64,000 nt of DNA, from assembly GCA_051453625.1 (NCBI GenBank), contig JBOZIK010000001.1, positions 232,280,569 through 232,344,568 on the forward strand. The letters are read 5' to 3'. The position numbers and the translations under genes are program-made. Origin of the DNA: Welwitschia mirabilis (lineage: Eukaryota; Gnetophyta; Gnetopsida; Welwitschiales). Below are positions 10,423 through 21,689 of this stretch, in pieces. The first letter of the stretch is position 1, and each line of letters begins with the position of its first letter. Under the pieces are notes generated by a model. The model worked only from the letters and a program-made list of their open reading frames with translations, did not search any database and was not told where the DNA came from.

Positions 10423-11750
10423 TTCCAGATATTTGTCTCAATTTTTCATTCTCTATGATGACTCTTCCATTGATGATATTATAATCTTAGGTAGGATTAT
10501 TTTACTTCATTGGCTACACTTCTGTATCATGAAAATCCCTTCCACATCTAGAATTCCTAATGTTCTTTCTCTTTTTGATGTTAACCTTTTCTAGTCATAA
10601 TGCAACTTTTAAACCTGCCCCTCTTCTTTCTCTTAGTTAACAATCTTTACTATTATAATAGTGTTATCACAATTGTATTGGTTTTTAACTAAACTTGAAA
10701 TCACTACTGCATGCATTATAGCTATAATTCATAATGTTGATTTGCTATGCCACATTATCTATCATTTGATCCTAAAGAATTTGATCTCAGATACACATCA
10801 ACAACATGTTATAATGAATTAAGAATTTTTTCCGTTTGGAAAAAAAAATGATATACAATGGGATAAACAACATTAAAGAAATTAACAGAACAAACGCTCA
10901 TAGCTAAGGCATCTTCTAGATTTCATAGAGTCGAAGCATTCGTGACTTCGAAGCAGATTATCTCACTGTCATTCATTGGTTGAATTTGTAGTTTCATTAT
11001 TCCCAATCTGACAGAATAATATTGCTAGAAATGTTTTCCATTATTTTGATGGAATATTGCAAGTATTTGTAGCTAACATTCTAATAAGGTAACTAAGATC
11101 TTTTACTTTACTTAGCATAAGGGTTATATAAGTAATACAGATGATTTCCAACTATTAACAAAGATGGGCATTTATATACATTAAAAACTTTTTATTTTCA
11201 TGTCTTTATAAATATTTTTAAATAAAAATTTAGAAATTCTTTAGTTTATTTCATTTATGAATCATCATTAGATTTAGAGGGATTTGTGGTAATTTTTTTA
11301 TTTTTTTAATAGATTTATCTATCTATGAATTTATCAATAATTTTAACATGAAAGGTAAAAATGATAGTTTTTTTCCTAGGTAAAACAACTAAGTTATTCT
11401 AGGAAAATAAGTAGCAGATCTTGGATGTCTAGTATTCTAGCATCTACCTTGGCATAGGTCTCTTTTCACACTTTTACTATTGCACCTCTCAAGTAAACTC
11501 CTATTTCAACACCTTTGTTTATAAAAGATCAACTTATAGCAAAGAAAAGAAGGCACTTCGTAGAAGATACTCTAATTCCAAAATAAGATTATATGATGAT
11601 CACTTTTTAAAAGTAAAGAACAAGAATACTAGAATAGAAAAGTGGAGAATTAAGATTTAAGTACTACTTCAACAAGCATAAACTATCAACTATAGGCTTT
11701 ATAGTAAAACTTAAAGTAGCTTAGCAACAATTATGCCTAGCTAAATCACA
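10423..11750. other. Internal sequence with no gene recognised
   Basis: This is presumed 5' internal region (leader/gag) of the minus-strand chromovirus-like element. I see no frame with recognisable gag motifs. It is AT-rich with short homopolymers. Confidence 0.5.
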
Positions 11751-11751
11751 A

Positions 11752-11770
11752 CCTCAGCTCTATACTAAAA
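11752..11770 (-). other. Degenerate primer-binding site at the inner edge of the right long LTR
   Basis: On the minus strand the LTR end CTTACA is followed by TTTTAGTATAGAGCTGAGG, which resembles TTTTGGTATCAGAGC. It fixes this LTR as the 5' LTR of a minus-strand element. Confidence 0.55.
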
Positions 11771-14256
11771 TGTAAGGCTCACATTTCTAAAAACCAAAAA
11801 CTCAAATGATGGCTCTGATACCAAAATGTAACATCCACATTTTTAATCCAAAAATTTATGAATGTTACTAATATCAAAATGTAACATCCTCATGCATTAT
11901 TTATAAATCATCATGATAAAAGAAAATTGCTTTAATACCAAAATATGAGATCCAATATTTTTAACCAAAAAAACTTTTAAAAAACAGTTTAATAAGGTGT
12001 AGAGATAAGCTAAAAATATATTAAATTACTTAAGAGAATTTATAATAAAAAAATATTACTTACTAAAACTTCAAGTATAGCTATAACAATAAGTCATTTT
12101 TAATTTAAACCAAATTTTAAGAATTAAATTCATTTGATATCATAAAGATACAGTGTTACAAATCTATTAAGGTAAATGACTCTTGATTTTTGAAAACAAA
12201 AGTCAACCACAAGATATAAGAAGATCATAAGTTACAATAGTAAACAAATCACTCTAATTTAATATCTTTTAAGCATAAGCTAGATAATCAATATTTTATT
12301 TTCATATGCCCTCCTCAATAAGATATATTAGCCTTTTATTGTGCTTTAATGTAGGACATGTTAAACATAATGCAATATGAAGTGAAAGCCATGAATCGTC
12401 ACTGTCCCTAATATAACATAGGCAAGACAAGAATCAAAGAAGGAAGAACCCTAAGAAAACAAGATAGATTAGGATAAGGCAAGAATAGGGTTTTCAAGTT
12501 ATGAAGTATTAAGTTTTCATGGAAATGGAAATGAAACAGACTAGTTACATATTATTTTTATCATTCATTTACCTCATTCACAATCTATAGATTACCATCC
12601 CCACTATCTTGTTTGGCAATATATGATTTTATTTTTCCACTTCCTCATTTGGTAATCTATGATTTTATCTTTCCAATTTCTCATGTGGTGATATGTGATT
12701 CTATTTAATAAATTAGTTATACTTCATTTATCCACTTCATAGGAATTAAGATCATGTAAGAATAATTTTTGGAAATACAACCATAATTAGACAAATTCTA
12801 ATACAATATCAATAAGTAAAATACTTTAAAACTTTATGAAGAAAACAATGGACTTATTAAGAAACAAGAACTTCTTTAGATTATAAAAGGATGCAAGAAC
12901 ATAGAAGCATATTCAAAACATATTTAGAACCATAACAATAAATTATAGGATATGTAAGTGAATAGTAAACATAGATGTTATTTAAAAGAAATACTAGATC
13001 ATAGATTAAGGAAGTAAGCATTTAACAAATCCATATATTAAAACATGTTAGATATGCAAGAATTACAAGTAGAACATTTAGGCCATAAAAGATTCAAGAA
13101 GTAAATTAGACCATATTCATGATTTAATGTGAAGTTTTTCAAGCTTCAATATTATTATACCCAAGCTCCAAAAATTCTAAGATTTCAAACACTTTAAAGT
13201 TTTTAAGCTCTAAGTTGGAAGATCTTTAATATTTCAAGACTAGAAGATCTTCAAAAAATAAGATTAGAAAGAAAAGAGATCCTATTATAATGAGATGAAG
13301 GAATTCAAAAGATATTGGGAATTTCAAGGGATACATATAAGCCACTATTATTCTTTGGAAAATGATTAAAATCCCCTAATCTTTAATCATTAATTTGCTT
13401 GACTAATATTTTATCATAATAATAGTAAATGCTCATCATGCAAAAAATTAATTTTTCAATAAATAAATAATAGCTATGATAAAACTTCCTTCATCATCAA
13501 TGTATAAGTTACATAATACAATAAGTTTTTAGTAATTTCTAAAATAAGTATAAATAAGAGAAATCTCAATCACATGGCATCTTACTATTTGTAAAAAAAG
13601 ATAAATAATCATGGGTATTTACTCTAATACGTAGTTCAAAGAAAAATGCCATAATTCTGAAAACATATCACTACATGCAAGTATTAAGAAAGGAATCAAG
13701 ATGAAACACTTAGAAAGAAATTTTTAACATAAACATTAAGATAAGATTTTGTCACATATAATTATTTATTACATATTAACCACTAATAAAAGAAAATGCA
13801 ACATCATAATTATGGATGTTACTTTAGCATACACTACTAAAAGAAGTCAACATAATGCATCTTAATAATTATAGATATTAGAAGAATATTTGGTATGAAT
13901 TAAAATAAAGAAATATAATAATCGTTATAAATTAAATATAATAGTTACAAAAAGAACTAAAATAATATTTATATAGCTAGTAAATTATCCACTAAAAGTA
14001 TATTAACAAATAAATAATAAAATTCTACAAAATAATATTATTAATTATGATGGTTACAAAGGAAAAAAGCATTCAAAATAATAATTACAACATATCAAGT
14101 TTTCACAAAGTAAAGAATTACATCTCAAATAATAATAATATGCTAATAAATAAATAATCTAGCAATTAAATTAGATTAGTAGGTGTCACTAGATAAAAAT
14201 AATGTTTATTTAGATCTACTTAACTATTTGGGCTTAATCCTTGGACCTTTAAAAAT
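11771..14256 (-). repeat. Right long LTR (5' LTR of the minus-strand element), with iterated LTR-end/PBS units
   Basis: It is the partner of 964-3434. Near its left (3') end it contains further copies of an LTR-end plus primer-site-like string at about 11811-11832, 11869-11886 and 11932-11948, spaced about 50-60 bp apart. The remaining 2.3 kb is AT-rich with no coding and matches the left copy base by base over long stretches. Confidence 0.75.
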
Positions 14257-17030
14257 ATGAGCATAAAAAATAAACCCAAAAATTGAGCCCATTATAAAAC
14301 TAGAAATCGACAAGATTCTCAAATCTAAAATCATTTACTAAGTTAGACATTCAATTTGGGTAGGAAATTTGGTACATATAAGAAAAAAAAAGGTGAAATT
14401 TAACTATGTATAAATGTTAGAAATCTAAATTCGGTATGTATCAAAGATAATTACCTTCTATCAAATGTGCTTAAGTTACTCCAAGAAATCAATGAATCAT
14501 AGAGGCTTTAGGATGCAACTAGATCCTTGCAAACAAGTTCGATTAATACAAAAATGCATTTACAACTAAATGGGGAATCTTCTAATTCGTAAAAATGCCT
14601 TTTAGTCTTATCAATGTAGGCTTAACCTTTCAAAGAGTCATAGATAAAAAATTCAAAGGCCTAATAGGAAAATGCATTATCATTTACTTAGATGACCTCA
14701 CTATCTTTTCACAAGACAGAGGCACTTACATTTGAGAATTACAACATGTATTTAAAAGATGTCCACATTATGGAGTATTTTTAAATGCTAAGAAATTAGT
14801 TTTTGGAGTTCAATCATGAAAATTATTTATATACATCATCACCAAAGAAGGGATTTTGATTGATCCTAAAAGGATTAATGCAATTCTCAAGATCCCATAT
14901 CCCTTGAAGGAAAAATAATTAAAGTCCTTCTTTAGGAGGATTAACTTTATCCATTGGTGTGTTCCAATGTTTGTAGAACTAATTAGGCTAATTAATAACA
15001 TGTTAAAGAAAGATCAATCAATCAATTAGAACAAGGAAGCAAAAAAGGCCTTCATCACCATTAAGGAAGTGATCTTTAAAGCTCCAGTTCTAGTTATTAC
15101 ATGCCTCGAAAACAAGTTCTTCTTGTATGCTTTATCAAGGGAGCATGCTGTAGCAGTTTTTTTGACCCAAGATATCCAAAATAAATGAGAAATGCCTATT
15201 GCTTTTATGTTTAAACCTTTAAAAGACACTAAAATGAGGTATACCTTAATTTAAAAGTAAGTATACATAGTTATCAAAGCTTTAAAGAAATCTAGATACT
15301 ATCTTTTAAGAGCTAAAATTATTACTATAGTTCCTGGTCCAATGAGTATAGCATTAGTTAAATTACAAGACCCATTAGGGTAAAGAGCTAAATGGATCAT
15401 GAAACTACAAGAGCATGATACATAGTGGAGAATTGCTAATCTAGTTAGAGGAATTGGTCTTATCTAGGTTATTTCTTAAACTATTATTCTTAATGATAAT
15501 GAACTTCAAGTTAATTATGAATCAATATTGAGCCACATCTTATAGTTAGATGACACTAAAATCATACCTTTTATACCAGATTAAATCAATAATCCCTACT
15601 ATGTTGATATCAAATATTATTTGATGTTTTATAAGTGTCCCTTTGGTTTGTCAAGATACAAGACGAAACTCTTAATTTCTAAATGCATCAAGTTTACTCT
15701 TATACAAGGTATCCTTCATTACAAGAACTTTCATGGCATGTATTTGAGATCTCTTAATCAAGAGTGAGCTAATTATTGCTTATAACAGTTGCATCAAGAG
15801 GACTACCTTGGCTATAACGCTCTATTTCATAAGAACATGCAAGTAGGATATTATTAGCTAATGATTACAAGAGATCATTTAAACAAATTGTGTTTGTAAT
15901 GCCAAATCTTTAAGGTTAAAAAGATCATGAGTTTAGCTCCTTTGAGATCAATCATTAAAGTAAGGTCCTTTTTCAAATGGGCTTTAGATTTCATTGAATC
16001 TATTAATCCTCCTTCCTTTACCCAACATTGCTTCATCATCATGACAACCGATTATTATAGTAAATGATTGGAGACTAAAGCCACATGAAGTTCCATCAGC
16101 TAGGAAGTGATTAAATTTCTGAAAGAAGCTATCACCTCTCAATGTGACATCCACTTTGCTTTAATCACTGATAATGGTCCTGCTTTCATATTAATCAAAG
16201 TAATCAACTAGGAAATGGATAATCACATCCTAATCAAACTCGCTATTGGTTACTATCCAGAAGGTAATGGCTTAGCAAAATCATCTAACAAAATTATAAT
16301 TTTAACAATTAAAAAGATGATGGACAAACACCCAAAGATCTAGCATGAAACTCTTAAGCAAGCCATTTGGATTAATCATATTCACTATAAGGAATTAATC
16401 AAATCCTTGCTCTGGTTAACTTCTTCACTGTCTTTAACAAACTTTGAAGCTAATGTATTATCAAGATTAGCACTGGGTTGGTAGATCATAATTAGACTAT
16501 TAGATGCTGCATAATGAATTCCTCTAGTACCTATAGTTAAATTCAAGGTTCTTGTTAAAGTGACCATTCCAAGAGCAATTGTGTATACTCTTTCTTTAGT
16601 ATATGATCACAAACCACTATTGCCCATTAGCTTAGAGGTTCTCACCTAGGAATTCTTCCTAGATTACATGGAAGTTGGTCAAAATGTGACTGCAAGGATT
16701 TATCAATTATAAGAACTTAAACAAAAGAGAATTAAGGCTGTCAAAAATCTCTCTTACCATCAAGTAATAGTAAAAGATGATTTTACAAGAAGTTTGCAAC
16801 TAACAAGTTTTAAGTAAGGGACTTGGACCTTAATAGTGATCGAAGATTAGGAAAAACTGAACCATAATACAAATTCTCCTTAATGTGACAAGGTCCTTAT
16901 CAGGTGATCAATGCCATGTCTTCAAAAGTCTATCAAATATCAGATATGAAAGGAAATAGATTATATCATACTTTTAATGCATTTCATCTTGGACATTTCT
17001 ACTCTAGTTCTCTAAGAGGACACTAAGTAG
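14257..17030 (+). pseudogene. Ty3/gypsy (Tat/Athila-like) pol: RT, RNase H, integrase
   Basis: A mostly single plus-strand frame with many stops covers the rest of pol. RT has KLEIDKILKSKIIY, then RHSIWVGNLV, MPFSLINVGLTFQRVIDK and IIYLDDLTIF (the YxDD box is intact as YLDD). RNase H starts about 15100 with LYALSREHAVAVFL. Integrase has a degenerate H-C zinc segment (15720-15930), the DYYSK first Asp, ALITDNGPAF second Asp, and YYPEGNGLAKSSNK where the third acidic residue is Lys. The C-terminal strand-rich tail ends near 17030. It continues the fragment at 1-963, split by the nested element. In life it would make and integrate cDNA; here it is dead. Confidence 0.85.
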
Positions 17031-18545
17031 AAGAGTAAAATCATTCACATTTGCATATGCATTTTTGTATATGCATATCTGCATTTATCCTTAGGTTAAG
17101 ACCATTTCATTTTCATATTACTTTTTTTCTAGTTTACATCATCATTTTTTATTATTTATCCATGCATCGTCATCACTTTACATCCAACCTCTTCAAAAGA
17201 AGGAAAAAAAAAAGAAAAGAAACACACATAACCAAAAAAAAAAAAAAAAGCAAAGAGAAACTATTTAAAGAAAAGAGGAATACCATAAAATGTCATAGGA
17301 GGTCATATTTGCATTTTGTCAGCTAACCTGGAATCAAAACTTAAAGCACCTTATCTTCCCTTGCACTTTGCAACTCAGGTTATATGATGAGTGTTTGCAT
17401 GTTCTGTTGATCACCTAATCACCCATAAAATGTGTCCATTTCTCATAAGTGGTATCTTAAATTGTGGTTATTTTTCATGTTCTACTTTAACGTGGCATAG
17501 TAGAGGGAGGATATACACTCCTATTAGGCTTATAATCCCATAACCCTCATATGATGACAATAGCCTATTACTAGGTTCTGAAAAAAAGGGAAAAAAAGGA
17601 TCTTCTATTTCATCACATTATTTTATCTTCTGTTCAGTATGATCTGGGTTTAGTTATCTGCACCAAGGCTATGAATGCCTACTGGTAGTGCAGCTGTAAT
17701 GCTATATCCATTTTGCATTACATTCACCCAAGAGCTATAAGCACCTGCTAGTAGTATAACATTGTGACCTTTTACATGATCTTGGTTAATTCCATCAAGA
17801 GGATGGGAAATAACATTGTCTATTCAAATCTAATCCTATGTCATTGTTTATTGTTAACTATGAAAGTAAGAATACATCAAGGAAAAGGAAAAGCCAGGTC
17901 ATGAGCCTTTATTCCTACTATGTTTGATGATCTTCATGATTCCTAATGTTTTGATGTCTGTAATAGCTAGAGGTTAGTTTAGTGTGGATTAGGAATTGAT
18001 AGGTAATAATGATAGGCCTATTGATGTAATGTGTTGGACCTCTCAGAACTTAAAATAATACAAAATGATTAAAAAGATTAAAAAACAAAAACAATTTTCA
18101 CATCCACTTCATACATTTTTGTATCCATACATGGTTATCACTTTTAGACATGTGAATTACCATTGCTTTGATTATGCATTAATATTTTACAATGATTAAT
18201 CCATTTTTATTCATAAATATGCATTTCACATCTAGTAGGTTCATACTCACATCTAACCGTATTACATATAGCATATTTCTAAATTTTGATTCTCATCATT
18301 ATCATAGAGATATGTTAAATTCATTTAGGTTATTTCATGAATTTTTTTTTAGCCTTACACTTTAGCACATCATTAGGATTTACATATTCCTTGCATTAGA
18401 ATAATATTAATTGGTTGTAGGCTAGATGTTGTAATGAACATCAACCCAAATAAAGCTTGGGGACCCTCAAAGGAAAATAAGTAAAATTTTCAAGGAAATA
18501 AGCACCACACAAAAGAAAAAGACTTTACATTTATCATATTTAGAG
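17031..18545. other. Post-pol sequence without a recognised gene
   Basis: This follows the gypsy integrase and may be its 3' untranslated region and LTR, but I found no second LTR copy in the window. It is marked by an A-rich stretch at 17190-17280, an alternating TGCATATGCATTTTTGTATATGCATA segment split across 17050-17085, and scattered AT-rich sequence. A short ORF at 17051-17326 is lysine/homopolymer driven and not credible. Confidence 0.5.
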
Positions 18546-18782
18546 GTGCAATTTAGAAACCACTCTTTTACCTTGGATCATGTATGTGGAAGCACATGTT
18601 CACCGTCATCAATAATTTTTGAAGAATATCTCTCTCTATTGGTAGATGGTTGGTTTAGTGGTTCCAATGCTATTGTTCTTGCCTATGATCATATTGGTTC
18701 AAGGAAAACATATACCATGGGTAGTGGAGAAGGAGAGAATACAACTTTTGAAAGAAAAAGGAAAATCTTTTGCTTGATGTAA
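18546..18782 (+). pseudogene. Kinesin motor-domain fragment
   Basis: The translation contains FTLDHVCGSTCSPSSIIFEE, then LLVDGWFSGSNAIVLAYDH, then IGSRKTYTMGSG. This is the kinesin motor core from strand 3 through the P-loop; the family reads F.FD.V.....S....F......V....F.GYNA.V.AYGQTGSGKTYTMG. The nucleotide-binding GQTGSGKT is changed to DHIGSRKT, losing the conserved Gly before Lys. Only about 70 of about 340 motor residues are present and nothing kinesin-like precedes or follows in frame. It looks like a captured or transposed gene piece, most like the chromokinesin/kinesin-4 class by the LVDG.F.G.NA wording. No ATPase function is expected. Confidence 0.75.
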
Positions 18783-18797
18783 TTGAATGATATCCAT

Positions 18798-19330
18798 TTA
18801 GTCTTCTTCACCCTCCATGACATAAGTATGTTTCATGCTAGTCTCTATATTTTGTAATCTCAAATAAGATCTATCTTCTATAACTTTGTTTAGAGAAATT
18901 AAGTTATCTTTTGAAATCTGAGTTTCTCCAAAAACTATTTTAACATTTTTATCCTCATCGTGGCATGCCTTCCTAGGGTTCATATGCTTTGTTATGTATT
19001 TCAAGTATGAATGCACCTTGACGTCTTTCCTTTGGTCAACAACTAGTATAAAGTGAGTACATATCTCTTCTACTTTACTCTGATCATTATTAGCATAGAT
19101 TTTGTAAGATTTATGTGCTATTGGTTTGTGTATATGTTGTTTAAAGTCCAGGCTCAAATGTCTTAAACCCATTTTTCCTTTTGATTTTCTTCTTTGGAAT
19201 CAAGATGAAATACAAGCCTTTCAAACTCTACAATAGAATTCATTCTATAAACATTATCACTAACTAATTTATAGAAGTTTTGATGGTATGGATGAAGAAA
19301 GATAACATTCTCTTTCTTGAGGGCTTCTAT
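18798..19330 (-). CDS. Unrecognised minus-strand ORF with upstream open extension
   Basis: An open frame of 124 codons (19172 to 18798) starts MGLRHLSLDFKQHIHKPIAH and ends in an acidic EGEED. A second open stretch (about 19330-19176) upstream reads FLHPYHQNFYKLVSDNVYRM and lies adjacent. The composition is mixed and lysine/histidine-rich, with no membrane segment and no motif I know. It faces the kinesin fragment tail to tail across 15 bp. It might be a decayed retroelement gag, an exon or chance. Its evenly mixed composition in AT-rich DNA argues mildly for a past coding role. Confidence 0.3.
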
Positions 19331-19525
19331 GCTTCACCTAATGTTATTATTATGCAATTGTTTTAAATATTTAGAGAAAAAGGAAAACTAGAATCCTACA
19401 AGTGTTTTGTTTTATTTTGCTTTGCTCTGGTTTCACTAATTAGAAAGATGGATCTATATCTAGTTTTAAGTGAAGGAATTAGGATTTTAAAGGTGGTTTA
19501 TTAAGGCCCATGTCTTTTCTAGGTT

Positions 19526-19535
19526 NNNNNNNNNN
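19526..19535. other. Assembly gap (10 N)
   Basis: Run of ten undetermined bases. Confidence 0.99.
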
Positions 19536-19652
19536 TTAATAGTAGCCTCAGATTCATGTCCCATTTCTATTTGGTCTAAAGCTCTAGATCATAAACTGGT
19601 AAGATTGGTGGGATTTAACTACATTCCATGGCTAGGATCTTAAGTTGTAGGA

Positions 19653-19892
19653 TGCTAGATCATAGAGAACTTTGGTATTTTTAAGTAAAAACAAATTAGA
19701 GCTTACACATGTGAGGCTAAGCTATAATTTCTCTAAGTTTATTAGAGTTTGTGATGTATATATATGTTGTAACCAGAAAGCCCTGTTTTAGATTTAGGGG
19801 AGAAATACATAGATAGAATTTTCATCATTGCAAATATTAATTGTTCACCATTTCAATCTACAATGATTGATCCAGTTCCAAAATCTTTAACA
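19653..19892 (+). repeat. 5' LTR of the copia element
   Basis: This 240-bp LTR runs TG...TAACA. By hand alignment it differs from the 3' LTR at 38 positions with no length change; 33 of these are transitions. It contains a TATATATA stretch near 19758, likely the promoter core. Confidence 0.9.
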
Positions 19893-19907
19893 TGATATCA
19901 GAGCAAG
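19893..19907 (+). other. Primer-binding site
   Basis: TGATATCAGAGCAAG directly follows the LTR and matches TGGTATCAGAGC (initiator-Met tRNA) with one change. Confidence 0.85.
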
Positions 19908-20040
19908 ATTCAAGAAGACGATGAATGTGGATTGATTTTAGGAATGTATTGAAAAGTTCAATTTCTTAATTTCTTCTTTCTGCGATTGAAATTTCTCAAT
20001 TCAAGATTTCTTTTAATTTTTTTTCTTCTTCAAAAACAAA

Positions 20041-20991
20041 ATGGCAAGTGAAAAAAGTGATTCCTCTAGGGTTTTGAATCAAGCAGTAATGGATTTACAT
20101 GTTTATCTCTACATACATCCCTCTAATAACCCTAATCAGGTCCTTGTTAATAAAGTATTCGACAGATTAGGGTTTACAACATGGAGCAGGGCAATCAGAA
20201 TTTCTCTTTCTACCAAAAACAAAGTTGGTTTTATTAACAGTTTGATATAGAGGCCTACCCCAGATTCTGAAGTCTATCAAGATTGGGAGAGATGCAACAA
20301 CATGGTAATGTCATGGATTCTGAGTTCTCTTAAAAAAGACATCACCGAGAGCATATTATTTTGTACATCAGCTCATCAATTATGGATAGAACTTGAACAT
20401 TACTTTGGTCAACTGAATAGAGTATTGCTATTCTAATTGCAAAAGGAATTGGTTTCTATTTCACAAGATTCAGGTAGGATCTCAAATTATTATACTTGAA
20501 TCAATAAAATTTGGGATGAGCTTAGTAATTTATATGCATTTCCATCTTGTAATTGTAGATCAATACAAGTGATAGCATAATTTGAGAAAGATCACCACTT
20601 GGTACAATTTCTTATGGGATTGAACAAATCTTACACTATTATACAAGGGAATATCTTGATGATAAAGCCTCTTTTATTAGTCGTTTAGACATATTCCATG
20701 CTAGTTCAGGAGGAAAAACAGCGAGACTTACACAATAATTTAAATTTCATGAGCGACTCTTCTTCTTTCAATTGTACTACTACTCAGAACAGGGGGATGC
20801 TAGTTAATCAAAAAAAGAAAGACCTACTTTGCAAGTATTGTAAGAAAAACAACCATGTGATTGAGAATTGCTACAAGCTGAAGGGTTATCCTTCAAACTT
20901 CAAGTTTGGAAATTCAAGAAAAGGAGCAGCTGAAAATGTATATGTAGGGGCAGAAGAGTCAAAAACACAAGATGGAGATGATTCTCAATAA
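20041..20991 (+). pseudogene. Copia gag with zinc knuckle
   Basis: It starts MASEKSDSS at 20041. An N-terminal block has YLYIHPSNNPNQVLV, FTTWSRAIRISLSTKNKVGF, the Retrotran_gag_3 signature. A TAG stop follows near 20250. The frame then continues through WERCNNMVMSWILSSL and HQLWIELEHYFGQ, a classic gag core. The C-terminal part reopens at 20698 and contains the knuckle CKYCKKNNHVIENC (CX2CX4HX4C intact) followed by YKLKGYP. Gag would package element RNA. At least four stops are present, so it is dead. Confidence 0.9.
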
Positions 20992-20997
20992 GTTGGA

Positions 20998-21570
20998 ATG
21001 CAAGGCCTGTCACAACAACAATATCAACAGCTGCTAGCATTGCTTGAAAAATATAAAGTTAAAAAAAAGGAAAAAAAAGGACAAACAGAAAGTTCTTCAG
21101 CTCTTGCTACATATTGTGGTAATTCCAATTCATCTTTTCATAGTTTTATAGGAAGTTGCAAAAGATTTCATTTTTTTAATTGCTGTTGGTTCTTGGATTT
21201 TAGACACGGGTGTAGTGATCATATGTCTCATGAAAAATCTCTATTTCAAAATCTTAAACCATTACATATACCTTTCCTGATTACATTGTCAACTAGACAA
21301 CAAGTTAAAGTTCTTCTAGCTAGTGATGTTCAAATTCATCCAAATATCCTTCTAATGGATGTGTTATTTGTTCCTGATTTCAAGTTTGATCTAATTTCAG
21401 TTAGCAAATTAACACATTCTTTTCAATGTAATCTTGTTTTTACTCCTACAATGTGCTTATTGCAGGTTCTTTTCATGAGCAAGCCACTGGCACTTGGTAG
21501 GAAGGCGGTTGTCTTGTACTACTTACAAACTAAAGATGAAGATTCTTTTGGTAATAATTCAAGTTCATGA
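20998..21570 (+). pseudogene. Copia protease region
   Basis: The open stretch begins with a Gln-rich segment (LSQQQYQQLLALLEKYK) typical of the gag-protease linker in this group. WFLDFRHGCSDHMSHEKSLF follows, the protease active site W.LDSGASDHM with the catalytic Ser-Gly-Ala replaced. Next come VLFVPDFKFDLISVSKL and a hydrophobic tail. It ends at a TGA before the GAG-pre-integrase block. It would cleave the polyprotein but the active site is destroyed. Confidence 0.85.
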
Positions 21571-21689
21571 GTTTTCTTTAATAAATCTATTAGTTCTATT
21601 CATTTATGTAATTCTTCTTGTTCAGAAAAGATCTTGACTAGTCTGTATTCATCTAATTCTAGTATGAGGCCAAGTGCTATGAATGTGCA

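Larger units (their letters stand above)
964..14256 (-). mobile_element. Nested minus-strand Ty3/gypsy chromovirus-like LTR element with 2.5-kb LTRs
   Basis: Two long direct repeats (964-3434 and 11771-14256) bound an internal region of about 8.3 kb. Polarity comes from three signs. A purine tract (minus strand, just inside the left repeat) could be the polypurine tract. A degenerate PBS resembling TGGTATCAGAGC lies just inside the right repeat at 11752-11768 on the minus strand. The decayed C-terminus of a chromovirus-type pol reads on the minus strand right beside the polypurine tract. The right repeat is therefore the 5' LTR. The element sits in a gypsy pol whose two halves are collinear on either side. 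A clean target-site duplication was not found, and both LTR ends are worn. The internal region also holds copia sequence at 5979-10422, so it is a nest rather than one element. Confidence 0.7.

Noticed and set aside
17051-17326. Plus-strand ORF rich in Lys and His
   Set aside because: Driven by an A-rich tract; no motif and stop-rich surroundings.
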